This document shows, piece after piece, positions 28,980-38,974 of a stretch of 64,000 nt of DNA (positions within the stretch are counted from its first letter, which is position 1; each line of letters begins with the position of its first letter). The translations under genes and the position numbers were made by a program. Source of the stretch: Tenuifilum thalassicum (lineage in GTDB: Bacteria; Bacteroidota; Bacteroidia; Bacteroidales; Tenuifilaceae); NCBI RefSeq assembly GCF_013265555.1, contig NZ_CP041345.1, forward strand, positions 1,286,581 through 1,350,580, written 5' to 3'. The notes under the pieces were generated by a model that saw only the letters and a program-made list of their open reading frames with translations, searched no databases and was not told the origin of the DNA.

Positions 28980-29777
28980 TTACCTATTCATAAGTTTAAG
29001 GTCTAGCTTATGTTTGAGTTCATCGGGATTAATGTCATAATCAATTCGTCCATTATCGGCAATACTTATTTTCCCAGTTTCTTCTGATACTATTATTACC
29101 AAAGCATCAGTTGCTTCAGTTAATCCTAAAGCTGCCTTATGGCGCATTCCAAAATGTGGAGGAAGATTAAGGTTCTCTGAAATTGGAAGTACACAGCGAG
29201 CAGCAACAATCATATTATTATCAATAATTACTGCCCCATCGTGCAAGGGACTATTTTTGAAAAAGATATTTTCAAGTAATCGGGCAGATATGTTGGCATT
29301 GATAATATCGCCTGTTTCGGCATAAACCTCAAGATTCGAGTTTCGAGCAATAACTATTAATGCGCCTGTTTTTGTTAAGGAAAGGTTCGTACATGCTCGC
29401 GAAATAGATTCAGTATCAATAAGTATTTTGCTCGAAGGTTCATTACCTAAAATGGATTCAATAGCGTTTTTACCCTTTGATGTATATTTTGCTCCAAGGA
29501 TAAGTAGAAACTTCCTTATTTCTTGTTGAAAAAGAATGATTAATGCAATTACTCCTACCCCAATTACTTGTCCTAAAATGCTACCCAGCAGTTCCATGTT
29601 TAGGGCTTTAACAACAAGCCACACTACATAAAGCAGTACAATCCCAGAGAAGATATTCATGGCTGCAGTGCCCCTTATAAGCAGGTAGAACTGATAAAGC
29701 AGGAACGCAACGATAAAAATATCGATGATGTCAAGTATCCGAATATGAATAAAAAGTGGTGTAAGGAAGCAGCCCAT
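28980..29777 (-). CDS. cdaA: Diadenylate cyclase CdaA
   Basis: Makes cyclic di-AMP from two ATP. The 265 residues start with three membrane segments (about 12-30, 38-58, 62-85), followed by a cytoplasmic DAC domain with LHDGAVII and GMRHKAALGLTE, the DGA and RHR-type motifs. The second shows RHK where RHR is most common. The gene begins 2 bases after the folP stop, a common pairing in Bacteroidota. No CdaR-type regulator is adjacent. Confidence 0.93.
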   Translation of the reverse strand: MGCFLTPLFIHIRILDIIDIFIVAFLLYQFYLLIRGTAAMNIFSGIVLLYVVWLVVKALNMELLGSILGQVIGVGVIALIILFQQEIRKFLLILGAKYTSKGKNAIESILGNEPSSKILIDTESISRACTNLSLTKTGALIVIARNSNLEVYAETGDIINANISARLLENIFFKNSPLHDGAVIIDNNMIVAARCVLPISENLNLPPHFGMRHKAALGLTEATDALVIIVSEETGKISIADNGRIDYDINPDELKHKLDLKLMNR

Positions 29778-29779
29778 GC

Positions 29780-30661
29780 TTATATAAATTGGAATTCAGG
29801 TTGGCTATTAACAATATTCATTAGTTTTATTGCTTCAACAGCGGGCCTAACATCGTGCACCCTTAGAATCGATGCGCCTTTCTGCAAGGCTATTGTATTT
29901 AATATGGTAGTTCCATTTAAAGCCTTTTCGGGCGAAATGCCTAGTGCTTTGTAAATCATCGATTTTCTTGAAATGCCAACAAGCAATGGCAGTTCAAGTA
30001 GGCGGAATGTTTCAAGGTTTTTAAGAATGGTGTAATTATGTTCGATGGTCTTACCAAAACCAAAACCTGGGTCTATAATTATGTCCTTAACGTTGTGTTG
30101 TTTTAGCTTCTCTATCTTTTCATTAAAAAAAAGTACAAGCTCCCTAATTACATTTTCGTAAGTTGGGTTCTGTTGCATATTTTCAGGTGTTCCTTTCATG
30201 TGCATAAGAATGTAAGGAACATTTAGCTCAGCAACGGTTTTAAACATTGCTGAATCAATTTCGCCTGCCGAAATATCGTTTATAATATCAACGTTAAAAT
30301 CCTTAACTACTCTTTTAGCAACCGACGAACGAAAGGTATCGACCGAGATAATTGCATCGGGAAATTTTTTTCTAATGGCAGTAAGAGCTTTGTTTAAGCG
30401 TTTCATCTCCTCATTTTCCGAAACAGGTTTAGAGCCAGGACGTGTAGAACAAGCTCCAACATCAATTATATCTCCGCCCTCTGCAAGTATTTGCTGAGCT
30501 CTTTTGGCAATGCTGTAAGAAGACCTGTATCTGCTGCCGCTAAAAAATGAATCTTTTGTAACATTAATAATTCCCATTACAAATGGCTTGTCTATTGTAA
30601 TGAGTTTTCCGTTACAGTGTAACGTCTTTCTGGGAATAAAAACTGAACGTTGTTGTTCCAT
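29780..30661 (-). CDS. folP: Dihydropteroate synthase
   Basis: Condenses 6-hydroxymethyl-dihydropterin pyrophosphate with p-aminobenzoate to make dihydropteroate, the sulfonamide target. The 293 residues have the signature MGIINVTKDSFFSGSRY, GGDIIDVGACSTRPGS, DIINDISAG, PGFGFGKTIEHNY and GISRKSMI. It is the first gene of the folP-cdaA unit and uses the product of the PabB step encoded at 19361. Confidence 0.96.
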   Translation of the reverse strand: MEQQRSVFIPRKTLHCNGKLITIDKPFVMGIINVTKDSFFSGSRYRSSYSIAKRAQQILAEGGDIIDVGACSTRPGSKPVSENEEMKRLNKALTAIRKKFPDAIISVDTFRSSVAKRVVKDFNVDIINDISAGEIDSAMFKTVAELNVPYILMHMKGTPENMQQNPTYENVIRELVLFFNEKIEKLKQHNVKDIIIDPGFGFGKTIEHNYTILKNLETFRLLELPLLVGISRKSMIYKALGISPEKALNGTTILNTIALQKGASILRVHDVRPAVEAIKLMNIVNSQPEFQFI

Positions 30662-30750
30662 TTTTTTCTATATTGCAAAATATTTCAGATGCTAAAATTA
30701 CTAAACATTAAATTAAGTTTTACTATTGTTGGTTTTTAATTTTATTATTC

Positions 30751-31443
30751 ATGGCTTTAATAGTAATAGAAGGACTTGATGGTGCGGGAAAATCAACCCA
30801 AATTGATAAGCTCACAAAAATATTAAACGATAATTCAATCCCTAATCACTTTCTTCATTTTCCAAGAGTCGATACTCCATTTTTTGGGGAGCTTATTGCT
30901 CGGTTCTTACGTGGCGATTTGGGCGATATTAATTCTGTGGACCCTTACGTTGTAGCCCTTTTATATGCAACTGATAGAATGGATGCGGCAGCACAGATTA
31001 AAAGTTGGCTCGATAAGAATCATGTGGTTTTACTTGACAGATATGTTTATTCTAATGTTGCATTTCAGTGTGCAAAACTTAAAAACGATGATGAAATTAA
31101 TAGGTTGCGTGAATGGATACTAAAGCTTGAGTTCGAATACTTTGACATCCCAAAACCCGATTTAAATATTTTCTTGAATGTCCCCTTTGAGTTTACCAGA
31201 AGTAAGCTAACACAACAACGTATAGGTGATTCCCGTTCCTATTTAAATGGGAAGGATGATATTCATGAGAAAGATTTAGAGTTTCAAAGAAGAGTCCGTA
31301 GAATATACTTAGAGCAAGAAAAGAACGATGCAAACTTTGTGGTATTAAATTGCGATAACAACAAAGGGCAGATGTTGCCACCCGATGATATTTCAACCAT
31401 GATATTGAAGGAAATCAATAAACGAAAATTGTTAAACCATTAA
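30751..31443 (+). CDS. tmk: Thymidylate kinase
   Basis: Phosphorylates dTMP to dTDP. The 230 residues have the P-loop GLDGAGKSTQ (8-17), the dTMP-binding DRYVYSNVAFQ region and PDLNIFLNVP. There is a Gly/Ala-rich P-loop and no clear Arg-rich lid of the E. coli type. It is first in a three-gene run with the BT_3928-like and S46 peptidase genes (gaps of 13 and 0 bases). Confidence 0.93.
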   Translation: MALIVIEGLDGAGKSTQIDKLTKILNDNSIPNHFLHFPRVDTPFFGELIARFLRGDLGDINSVDPYVVALLYATDRMDAAAQIKSWLDKNHVVLLDRYVYSNVAFQCAKLKNDDEINRLREWILKLEFEYFDIPKPDLNIFLNVPFEFTRSKLTQQRIGDSRSYLNGKDDIHEKDLEFQRRVRRIYLEQEKNDANFVVLNCDNNKGQMLPPDDISTMILKEINKRKLLNH

Positions 31444-31456
31444 AAAGGTTATAGCC

Positions 31457-32689
31457 ATGAATAAAAAATTTACCCTTCTTGCTAGATATCTTTTAGCCAT
31501 TGTTTTCATTTTCTCTGGTTTTGTAAAGGGGGTTGACCCCTGGGGTACTGCCTATAAACTACATGATTACTTCTTGGCTTTTCATCTTGATTTTCTTGAT
31601 AACCTTTCTCTTGTTTTCTCATTTATTCTTTGTGTAGCAGAACTTTATATTGGTTTACTGCTATTGTTTGGCGTTAAGTTGCGTTTAGCAGCTTGGGGAG
31701 CATTTCTTTTTATGCTTGTTTTTACGCCTTTAACTTTAATATTGGCATTAACTAATCCGATTTCAGACTGTGGGTGTTTTGGCGATGCTATTAAACTATC
31801 TAACTGGGGAACATTCATAAAAAATATCTTCTTTTTTATTGCTGCTGCAATTCTTTTTGCATCTCGTAAATCAATTACTTCAAAGTTTAGCGTGTTAAAA
31901 GAGTTTGCTGTAGCTATACTCTTATTGGCTATTTCTCTTTTGCCATCGATTCATGGTATCAGGCATCAACCTTTAATCGATTTTAGACCTTTTCATGTTG
32001 GTGCTAACCTACTTGACTATACTACTGTCCCCGATGATGCTCCGCAAGATGTTTATAAGACGATTCTTTACTATGAAAAGGATGGAGTGGTTAAAGAGTT
32101 TGACGAGTCTAACTATCCGTGGAATGATTCTACGTGGACTTTTGTCGATTCAAAATCGTATTTAGTACAAAAAGGATATACTCCACTAATTAATAATTTT
32201 GTGGTTTACTCCGAAGATGGGCATAATTATACCGATTCCATTTTATATTCTGATGGCTATTTACTGCTTCCTGTTATACCTTACACGAAATACCTTACAA
32301 AAGAAGCCGATGAAGTTTTCAATAAAATTAACAAAAAGGCATTTGAAAAAGGAATTAAGATTTTTGGTTTAGTCTCAGCATCGGGTAAAGACTTACTCGA
32401 CCTTGAACAAAAACATAGGTTGTTCTTTCCTATGCTGCAGGCCGATGAGGTCATGCTTAAAACGATTGTCCGTTCTCAGCCTGGTCTACTCTTGCTTTAT
32501 AATGGAACAATTATTGGTAAATGGCATTGGAGAGATATTCCTAAAGATTTGCTTGATGTTAAGAATCCTCATGCCTATCTTATAAAAACTCTTAAAAAGA
32601 GTAATGAAAACTATCAGGTTTTGGCAATATCCATATCTTTACTTTTACTATTACTTCTTATAAATGTTAATACCAAAAATCGGAGATAG
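31457..32689 (+). CDS. BT_3928-like DoxX-family membrane protein
   Basis: A 410-residue protein. The N-terminal ~155 residues form a four-helix DoxX/MauE-like membrane domain with SDCGCFGDAIKLSNWGTF, a CxC pair characteristic of this Bacteroidota family. The rest is an extracytoplasmic domain with a last membrane segment near the C-terminus (ISISLLLLLLLINV). A redox role is suggested by the CxC motif but not shown. Its stop codon directly abuts the S46 peptidase start. Confidence 0.85.
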   Translation: MNKKFTLLARYLLAIVFIFSGFVKGVDPWGTAYKLHDYFLAFHLDFLDNLSLVFSFILCVAELYIGLLLLFGVKLRLAAWGAFLFMLVFTPLTLILALTNPISDCGCFGDAIKLSNWGTFIKNIFFFIAAAILFASRKSITSKFSVLKEFAVAILLLAISLLPSIHGIRHQPLIDFRPFHVGANLLDYTTVPDDAPQDVYKTILYYEKDGVVKEFDESNYPWNDSTWTFVDSKSYLVQKGYTPLINNFVVYSEDGHNYTDSILYSDGYLLLPVIPYTKYLTKEADEVFNKINKKAFEKGIKIFGLVSASGKDLLDLEQKHRLFFPMLQADEVMLKTIVRSQPGLLLLYNGTIIGKWHWRDIPKDLLDVKNPHAYLIKTLKKSNENYQVLAISISLLLLLLLINVNTKNRR

Positions 32690-34879
32690 ATGAATATGAA
32701 TACATTTAAAAGAGTTTTTATTGGGTTTCTTATTCTTTTGTCATACTCGGCTATTCGAGCCGATGAGGGCATGTGGATGCTCAATAAAATTAGCCAAAAC
32801 ATCCCCGCAATGAAGGCTTTAGGTTTTAAACTTACAGCCGAGGATATATACAGCATAAACCACTCATGTTTAAAAGATGCCATTGTTCAATTCGATGATG
32901 GAACTTGTAGCGCTGAGCTTGTTTCCGCTAATGGTTTGTTTTTTACAAACCATCACTGTGGTCTTGATGCAGTTCAAGAGCTGAGTTCTGTTTCAAATAA
33001 TCTTTTAGAAAATGGATATTGGGCTTCAAACTATGAACAGGAATTGCCAGTTCATGGTAAAACAGCACTTATTCTACAAGACATATCCAATGTTACTGTT
33101 GAGATTTTAGATGGGATTAGTAACTCATTATCAAATGAGGATTACTTTAGAGCTATTGAACAAAAAATGCAATATTTAGAAGACTCCATAACATTAGCAA
33201 CCGGATACTACACAATTATTCGCCCTTTTTATAACTACAACGAGTTTTACATGTTTCGTTATAAACGCTATCGTGATGTTAGGCTTGTAGGTGTCCCACC
33301 ATCATCGATTGGAAATTTTGGTGGAGATATCGATAATTGGCATTGGCCACGCCATACTGGTGATTTTTGTGTTTTTCGAATATATACCTCACCCGATGGA
33401 AGCCCTGCTGATTATAGCCCCAAGAATATTCCCTTAAAACCGAAGCGATTCCTAAAGATAAGCCTTCAGGGCGTTAATGAAGGCGATTTTGCTATGATTA
33501 TCGGATTTCCTGGAAGAACCCATAGGTATGCAACCTCTTTCGAAGCACTTTACAACAGGGAAGTAGTCGCTAATTTTAAACGCAATGTTTGGGGGGAGAT
33601 GATTAGAGCAATTAAAAAAGCGCAGGAGACTGATCCAGCCATAAAGGTTGACTACACAGACAAGCACGATTACTTGGTAAACTTTTACCAAAAAGATGTG
33701 TGGCAGGCGGAATCGATGTACAACTACAATGTTGTTGAACGTTTAGCTGCGCGCGAAGATAGCCTCAAGGCCTGGGCTAATAGGAACCCGTTCCTGTTTA
33801 GCAGGTATGTGACAAGCCTGCCTGTAATTAAAAACTATTTTGAAACTGCCACCAAAAATAGGTGGGAGGAAACAGAAGGTGCTCTATCTGCATTGTCGTA
33901 CCCTGTTGATATTCATAATGTTATAAATGCTTGTAACAATTTTATTAGCGTTATTTTTGAACAAGGTAAACCCTATAGTAGGCTTAGCTTTAAAAAGGAT
34001 TATATTAGGATTGAGGCAAAAAAAATAGAAAAGCATCTACCTGATATTTTTGAAGGGTACCATATTTATCCCGATGCTCAACTTTACTCCATAGCATTCG
34101 GTACCTTAATTAATAGTATTGGAGATGTAAGTAATATAAAGTTGCTTAGCTCCATTAAGAAAATTGATAATATTAATGTCTCTTATCCTTATTATGTGCG
34201 TGCTTTTTATGAAAAATCATATTTTTCCTCCCCCGACAACTTAAAACGACTTATTAAAAGACCATACAGAGACTCTTTAATAAATGATCCTTTCCTTCTC
34301 CTTTATCACAGCTATAGTATGTTATGGGATTCTATTTACAGTTCAAGGTATAAGGTTGAGCAAGATTACAAGAGAGCCATGCAGCTTTTCACACGTGGAG
34401 TTATGGAGATGAAAAAAGGTAAACTCCTTTATCCCGATGCCAACTCTACACCACGTTTAACATATGGTAAGGTAAAAGGATATAAGCCTGCCGATGGCTT
34501 ATACTACAAACCTTTTACAACGCTCGATGGAGTGATGGAGAAAGAAAGTAAAACCGAAGATATCTTTAAAGTTCCTTCTAAGTTGAAACAGCTTTGGGAA
34601 CGAAAAGATTATGGGAGATATGGTAAGGATGGTGTAATGCCAGTTTGCTTCCTTACCGATAATGATATAACAGGAGGAAATTCTGGGAGTGCAGTGCTTG
34701 ATGCAAATGGGAATTTAATAGGAATAGCATTTGATGGAAATGCTGAAGCAATGGCCTGTGATTTTATGTATGAACCCGAAACGCAAAGAACCATTGTAGT
34801 TGACATTCGCTATGTTCTTTTTATTATTGATAAGTTTGGAGAATGCCAACACATAATGAATGAATTAGAAACAGTTTAG
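32690..34879 (+). CDS. S46 family dipeptidyl-peptidase (DPP7/DPP11 type)
   Basis: A periplasmic serine exopeptidase that releases dipeptides for amino-acid catabolism. The 729 residues have a signal peptide (about 1-24), the catalytic His in FFTNHHCGLDAVQ (His89), the Asp region GNFGGDIDNWHWPRHTGDF and the nucleophile in GGNSGSAV (Ser665), and the FDGN segment follows. The S1 residue that divides DPP7 from DPP11 specificity lies near this end, but I cannot assign it safely by eye. It is the last gene of the tmk unit and is followed by a strong terminator. Confidence 0.94.
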   Translation: MNMNTFKRVFIGFLILLSYSAIRADEGMWMLNKISQNIPAMKALGFKLTAEDIYSINHSCLKDAIVQFDDGTCSAELVSANGLFFTNHHCGLDAVQELSSVSNNLLENGYWASNYEQELPVHGKTALILQDISNVTVEILDGISNSLSNEDYFRAIEQKMQYLEDSITLATGYYTIIRPFYNYNEFYMFRYKRYRDVRLVGVPPSSIGNFGGDIDNWHWPRHTGDFCVFRIYTSPDGSPADYSPKNIPLKPKRFLKISLQGVNEGDFAMIIGFPGRTHRYATSFEALYNREVVANFKRNVWGEMIRAIKKAQETDPAIKVDYTDKHDYLVNFYQKDVWQAESMYNYNVVERLAAREDSLKAWANRNPFLFSRYVTSLPVIKNYFETATKNRWEETEGALSALSYPVDIHNVINACNNFISVIFEQGKPYSRLSFKKDYIRIEAKKIEKHLPDIFEGYHIYPDAQLYSIAFGTLINSIGDVSNIKLLSSIKKIDNINVSYPYYVRAFYEKSYFSSPDNLKRLIKRPYRDSLINDPFLLLYHSYSMLWDSIYSSRYKVEQDYKRAMQLFTRGVMEMKKGKLLYPDANSTPRLTYGKVKGYKPADGLYYKPFTTLDGVMEKESKTEDIFKVPSKLKQLWERKDYGRYGKDGVMPVCFLTDNDITGGNSGSAVLDANGNLIGIAFDGNAEAMACDFMYEPETQRTIVVDIRYVLFIIDKFGECQHIMNELETV

Positions 34880-34897
34880 TGTAACATCTTTTAAATT

Positions 34898-34937
34898 AAG
34901 AGGCTGTCTCAACCTTGGGACAGCCTCTTTTTTGTTT
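34898..34937 (+). terminator. Intrinsic terminator after the S46 peptidase gene
   Basis: An 11-bp stem AAGAGGCTGTC / GACAGCCTCTT (34898-34908 with 34919-34929), extendable through a wobble pair, then TTTTTGTTT. Confidence 0.9.
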
Positions 34938-34985
34938 CAGCTCAAATCAACCTAAAAACGCAAATTCTATATTTGCATAAGCATC

Positions 34986-35381
34986 TTATATGCTTTTAGT
35001 CGTTACACTCATTTGAGGTGGGTTGTGCAAGTGCTTTTTAACAGCACACTGATCTGCTGCTTTTATTACTGCATCCTTATACTTTTCTGGAAAGTCTGAT
35101 GGCAAATTAATCTCTAACTCTAACTTTTCTATCATGTGAGTTTGAGGATTAAACTGGTGCCTTTGTACAATTTTGATATTTTCGGTAGGAATACCTCTTT
35201 GATCGCAAAATGATTTTACATATATCCCTGCACAGGTGCCAATGGATGCCAAAAATAACGAAAATGGTGCAGGACCCTCATTATCGCCACCACCATAAAT
35301 TGGTTGGTCGGTTAGAATGTCGTGCTCTCCTATGTGAGCAATTACCTGTTTTTTACCTTTAAATGTTACTTCAAATTCCAT
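34986..35381 (-). CDS. OsmC family peroxiredoxin-like protein
   Basis: A 131-residue cytoplasmic protein of the OsmC/YhfA type. The two redox-active cysteine regions are GTCAGIYVKSF and ADQCAVKKHL, at the usual spacing. The family reduces organic hydroperoxides; YhfA-like members have a less certain role. A single gene with its own -7 box. Confidence 0.88.
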   Translation of the reverse strand: MEFEVTFKGKKQVIAHIGEHDILTDQPIYGGGDNEGPAPFSLFLASIGTCAGIYVKSFCDQRGIPTENIKIVQRHQFNPQTHMIEKLELEINLPSDFPEKYKDAVIKAADQCAVKKHLHNPPQMSVTTKSI

Positions 35382-35404
35382 ATCTCGATTAATTTAATTT
35401 TTCA

Positions 35405-35412
35405 CAAAAATA
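35405..35412 (-). promoter_or_regulatory. -7 promoter box for the OsmC gene
   Basis: On the minus strand TATTTTTG fits TAnnTTTG, 23 bases before the ATG at 35381. Confidence 0.5.
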
Positions 35413-35540
35413 CTCTTTAATAACATATAAACATGCAAATATGTATATGTGTTTATTTGGAGTTATTCTAAATAATGTTAATTGTTTTATATTAGAGATC
35501 TATTTAAAAGCATAACTCTTAAATTCTATGAATGCAAACG

Positions 35541-35580
35541 TTAAAAAATGAGGGGTGGCTTTTAGATAAGCCACCCCTCA
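35541..35580 (-). terminator. Intrinsic terminator after the M6 protease gene
   Basis: A perfect 13-bp stem TGAGGGGTGGCTT / AAGCCACCCCTCA (35549-35561 with 35568-35580), then TTTTTTAACG on the minus strand. Confidence 0.92.
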
Positions 35581-35605
35581 AGGGTAAAACACACTTTAGC
35601 AGCTA

Positions 35606-38600
35606 TTAATTTTTAATAAACTGTTTTGTTATTGGCTCTTTTTCATCATCTATTGAGATTGTATAAATGCCGGGTGCCAAATCGTTAATATTTATGCTTG
35701 TATTTCTTTCGTTTAACATTTGGAACTTAACAACTGCTCCTCTCATATCGTAAATCCTTGCTGAAACTTCACCTTCTATTCCATTAAGCATAATATTTAG
35801 GCTTTCTTTTGCAGGATTAGGGTAAATCGTGAATATCTCAACCTTTTCATTACCTAAATCTTCAGCAAAAGGAGTATCAGTTGTTGGAGCCGATGAGCTG
35901 CTAGTTATATTCACACTGTAATCCTCAACCTCACCGTAGGTAAATGTTTCGCAAGCGGTTGGGGCAGCGTTATACTTCATGCTCACACGCATGCGGGTTA
36001 CGCCAAGCGTTGCTGTTGATGGTATGCTTACAGTTGCCGATAGCGTGCTGCTACTTGATGATGAGCCTGAAACCACCTTTTCGGAGTCCTCAAAGGTTCC
36101 ATTGTGGTTAAAGTCAATCCAGATGGCCCAGTACTCTGTATATGAGCTGCTACTGAATCCTGCGCTTATGTAGATAGTATTTGAAGAACCCCTTGCTACG
36201 GTAGCTTGCATGCTAGTCATATCCTTGTAACCACCATCATTACCAGATGTACGGTTAATTCCTGCAAACTGAACCAGGTCAATCCACTCGTAGCTGGAGT
36301 TTTTGCCCTTTGAAGTACAGTAGCTTACCGACGAGCCGCTTTCGGTAGTAAAGCTAACCTGGCTACCGTATGATGTGCCCTGGGCGTTGGTTGCATATGC
36401 CCTTGCATAGTAGGTGGTGTTGGGCGATAGCCCTGTTAGGGTTGCGCTGAATGAGCCAGTACCCGAACCGCTTGCCACCTTGCTATTCGAAATGGTTGGG
36501 TTCTGCGATGTGCTGTAGCATATACCACGAGCTGTTACGCTTGCGCCTCCGTTCGATGTTACATTACCGCTAACGGTAGCCGAGCTTGAGGTTACGTTGC
36601 TAACGCTTCCCGTTGTTACGGTTGGGGTTGAAGCTGCGCTACCAGCGGTTACGGATACGTCATCAATGTACCAGTAGTCGATGTTGTAGATATTACCCTC
36701 AACCACAAAGGCAATGTAGGTGGTTGAAGAGTTCAGGTTGGTTGTAATGGTAACTGTTTCGGTACGGGCGGTAATGTTTGATGTAGAGGTGCTCTTTGAC
36801 CATGTGGTGTTGGTCCAGCTGGACTTATCGTTCGAGGTTTGAACGCGTAGCGTAGCACCTGAGCTATAGGCATCGAACATGTGCTTGAATGTAAGGGTGA
36901 TCTGGCTCTTGCCAACGGTGTTGATGGCAGGTGTAATCAGGCGGGTGGTGCCTGGGTTTACATTCTGGTAGCTGCACTTCATCTCGTATGCAGAACCGCC
37001 AGCCTTGTTGCTGTTGGAAACGCTCCAGCGCTCGGTTATGCCGCTACCAGTGTTTTGTGTTGTCCATCCGCTTGGTAGGCTTGAGCTGCTGAAGCTTTGC
37101 GAGTATGGCAAGCTAACACCCGTTGGGTTCGCCTGTGTGGTGAACGACTTGATAGAAGAGTAGCTACTCGTGCCATAGGAGTTCTTAGCCCTTACGTGCC
37201 ACTCATAAGTGGTGTTGGCAGAAAGGCCTGTTGCGTTGTACGAGTTTGTTGTAACGTTATAGGTTGAGTATGACCCGCCCTGAGGCCTGATCTGAACATC
37301 ATAGGAGGTTGCCCCGCTAACAGCGCTCCAGCTAAGTGTTGCACTGTTTGTGGTGATGTTTGAAGTTGATAGCCCACTAGGAGTAGCAGGAGCAGTTCCA
37401 CCACTAGAGCCACCCATAAATGCAAATGTAATATCTTTAGTTGATGAGTTCTCTGCTATATTGGTAATTGGTTTACCTGTGTTTGCACCTGCCCAAGATT
37501 TCATGCTAGGTGTAGTGGCATCGGTAAACGAGGTTTTATTGCTAGTTCCTGGAAAAGGACAACCAGCACTGTTTATGCTTCCGTATGAACTTGCTGATGA
37601 ACTTGGATTTGTGGTTGCACTCGCACAAACAGGATACATTTTTTGCGGATAGGATGCATTTACATTATTATAGTTACTAGCCGACACTACATCTTTATGA
37701 ACGTGATAGATCAGAAGCCCATGGCCTGGAACTGCAGCGTCAAAGCCAGTTTTTTGGCGATTCTCAATTAACCAGTATTCCCCACTGGTTGTTGAATTGA
37801 TCTGGTAAAAACTCTTGTTCGACTCAACAGGCTTTACTGTTATATTGGCAGCTGAGGATAGGATGGTTGCATTTGCCCAACCATAAATCTTAACCTTTGT
37901 ATAGGCATTGTGGTGCGCAGGAGTATCGCCATTGTTATTCCAAGATCCGCTTGCCATCATATCCCAGTTACCTGTTCCGTAAAATTGACCTCCAGTACTG
38001 TAATTGGTGTCATAGTAATCAGGTGCACCTAGAACATGACCAAACTCGTGGCAAATTACTCCAATTGCTGTTATTGTTGAACCTGAATTACCTCTAAGTT
38101 CTGCTGAACAGGAATATTTACTAATTGTTACACCATCTTTTGTTACAGGAGTAATATTCCATGCATGAGCCCAAATGGCATTGGAACTAGCACCTGCCTC
38201 TTCTCCGTAACCTGCATAAATTACGTAAACACCATCAACTGTACCGTCTCCATCGTTATCATAATTGGCAAAGTTTGCCTGTGCGTCGGCAGCATTAACA
38301 GCTTCAGTGACTAAAGCTCTTGGGTTTGAGTCGTTACCATTGTAATCGTTTCCACCATAGTACGACATATTTTGGCTAGCAGTATATGGTCCAAATACAT
38401 CAACTGTTAGGTTGAACTGATTCCATGAGTTTTCTAAGTAGTAATCCTTTACGCTACCTGAACCAACTTGATTAAAAAGGGTGTTAAAATCAGACTTAGA
38501 CTTGGTAAATGCTCTATCCTTAAAACCCATTAGAATACAAACTAACTTTCTGTTTCCTGTTGTAGGAAATGCTTTTTGAGCTTCTGCATTTTTAATTTCC

Positions 38601-38974
38601 CATATGCTCTTCATCATTGAAAGCTGGCTTTTGCTATAGTATAGCCCTTTGCTTATCTTTGAAAGAAGTGCTTTCTCTTTAGCAGTTCTTTCTTTTATGT
38701 TGCTAACCTCAATTCCTGAAAGTTGCAAATCGCCTTTGGTATCTTGAACAGCGTATTCATAGATGCCTTTGCTGTTGAGTAGGATTGTATAACCATCCTC
38801 TGTAGTAGCCCATTTTACCTTTTCGTCACCTTTAAGGAAAATGGCTAATGTTTTACCATTGGCTTGTTTATACTGAATAAGCCCAGGATAAGCTGGAACT
38901 GCATAAATTTGGCTTACCCATAGTGTGCATGCAACTAAACACATGCTCATTAAACCGAGTAGTTTTTTTCTCAT
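35606..38974 (-). CDS. Secreted M6 family metalloprotease with Fn3, adhesin-like and T9SS sorting domains
   Basis: A 1122-residue protein with a signal peptide (about 1-25). The M6 (InhA-like) peptidase domain spans about 75-520, with the zinc motif HEFGHVLGAPDYYD (from His309) and a conserved downstream Met-containing turn (WDMMASGSW). Then follow a fibronectin type III domain (about 535-615), a MAM/cleaved-adhesin-like beta-sandwich (about 625-785), a second Fn3-like domain (785-880), a GEVEDY domain (about 885-1030) and a type IX secretion C-terminal sorting domain (IYPNPAKESLNIM to the end). Predicted to be exported and attached by the T9SS. The DNA for the middle domains is visibly GC-richer than the rest of the gene. 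Confidence 0.92.
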   Translation of the reverse strand: MRKKLLGLMSMCLVACTLWVSQIYAVPAYPGLIQYKQANGKTLAIFLKGDEKVKWATTEDGYTILLNSKGIYEYAVQDTKGDLQLSGIEVSNIKERTAKEKALLSKISKGLYYSKSQLSMMKSIWEIKNAEAQKAFPTTGNRKLVCILMGFKDRAFTKSKSDFNTLFNQVGSGSVKDYYLENSWNQFNLTVDVFGPYTASQNMSYYGGNDYNGNDSNPRALVTEAVNAADAQANFANYDNDGDGTVDGVYVIYAGYGEEAGASSNAIWAHAWNITPVTKDGVTISKYSCSAELRGNSGSTITAIGVICHEFGHVLGAPDYYDTNYSTGGQFYGTGNWDMMASGSWNNNGDTPAHHNAYTKVKIYGWANATILSSAANITVKPVESNKSFYQINSTTSGEYWLIENRQKTGFDAAVPGHGLLIYHVHKDVVSASNYNNVNASYPQKMYPVCASATTNPSSSASSYGSINSAGCPFPGTSNKTSFTDATTPSMKSWAGANTGKPITNIAENSSTKDITFAFMGGSSGGTAPATPSGLSTSNITTNSATLSWSAVSGATSYDVQIRPQGGSYSTYNVTTNSYNATGLSANTTYEWHVRAKNSYGTSSYSSIKSFTTQANPTGVSLPYSQSFSSSSLPSGWTTQNTGSGITERWSVSNSNKAGGSAYEMKCSYQNVNPGTTRLITPAINTVGKSQITLTFKHMFDAYSSGATLRVQTSNDKSSWTNTTWSKSTSTSNITARTETVTITTNLNSSTTYIAFVVEGNIYNIDYWYIDDVSVTAGSAASTPTVTTGSVSNVTSSSATVSGNVTSNGGASVTARGICYSTSQNPTISNSKVASGSGTGSFSATLTGLSPNTTYYARAYATNAQGTSYGSQVSFTTESGSSVSYCTSKGKNSSYEWIDLVQFAGINRTSGNDGGYKDMTSMQATVARGSSNTIYISAGFSSSSYTEYWAIWIDFNHNGTFEDSEKVVSGSSSSSSTLSATVSIPSTATLGVTRMRVSMKYNAAPTACETFTYGEVEDYSVNITSSSSAPTTDTPFAEDLGNEKVEIFTIYPNPAKESLNIMLNGIEGEVSARIYDMRGAVVKFQMLNERNTSININDLAPGIYTISIDDEKEPITKQFIKN

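Noticed and set aside
36733-37652. Several open frames on both strands within the M6 protease gene
   Set aside because: They are shadows caused by higher GC in this block; the main frame has a coherent Fn3/adhesin-like protein with no interruption.
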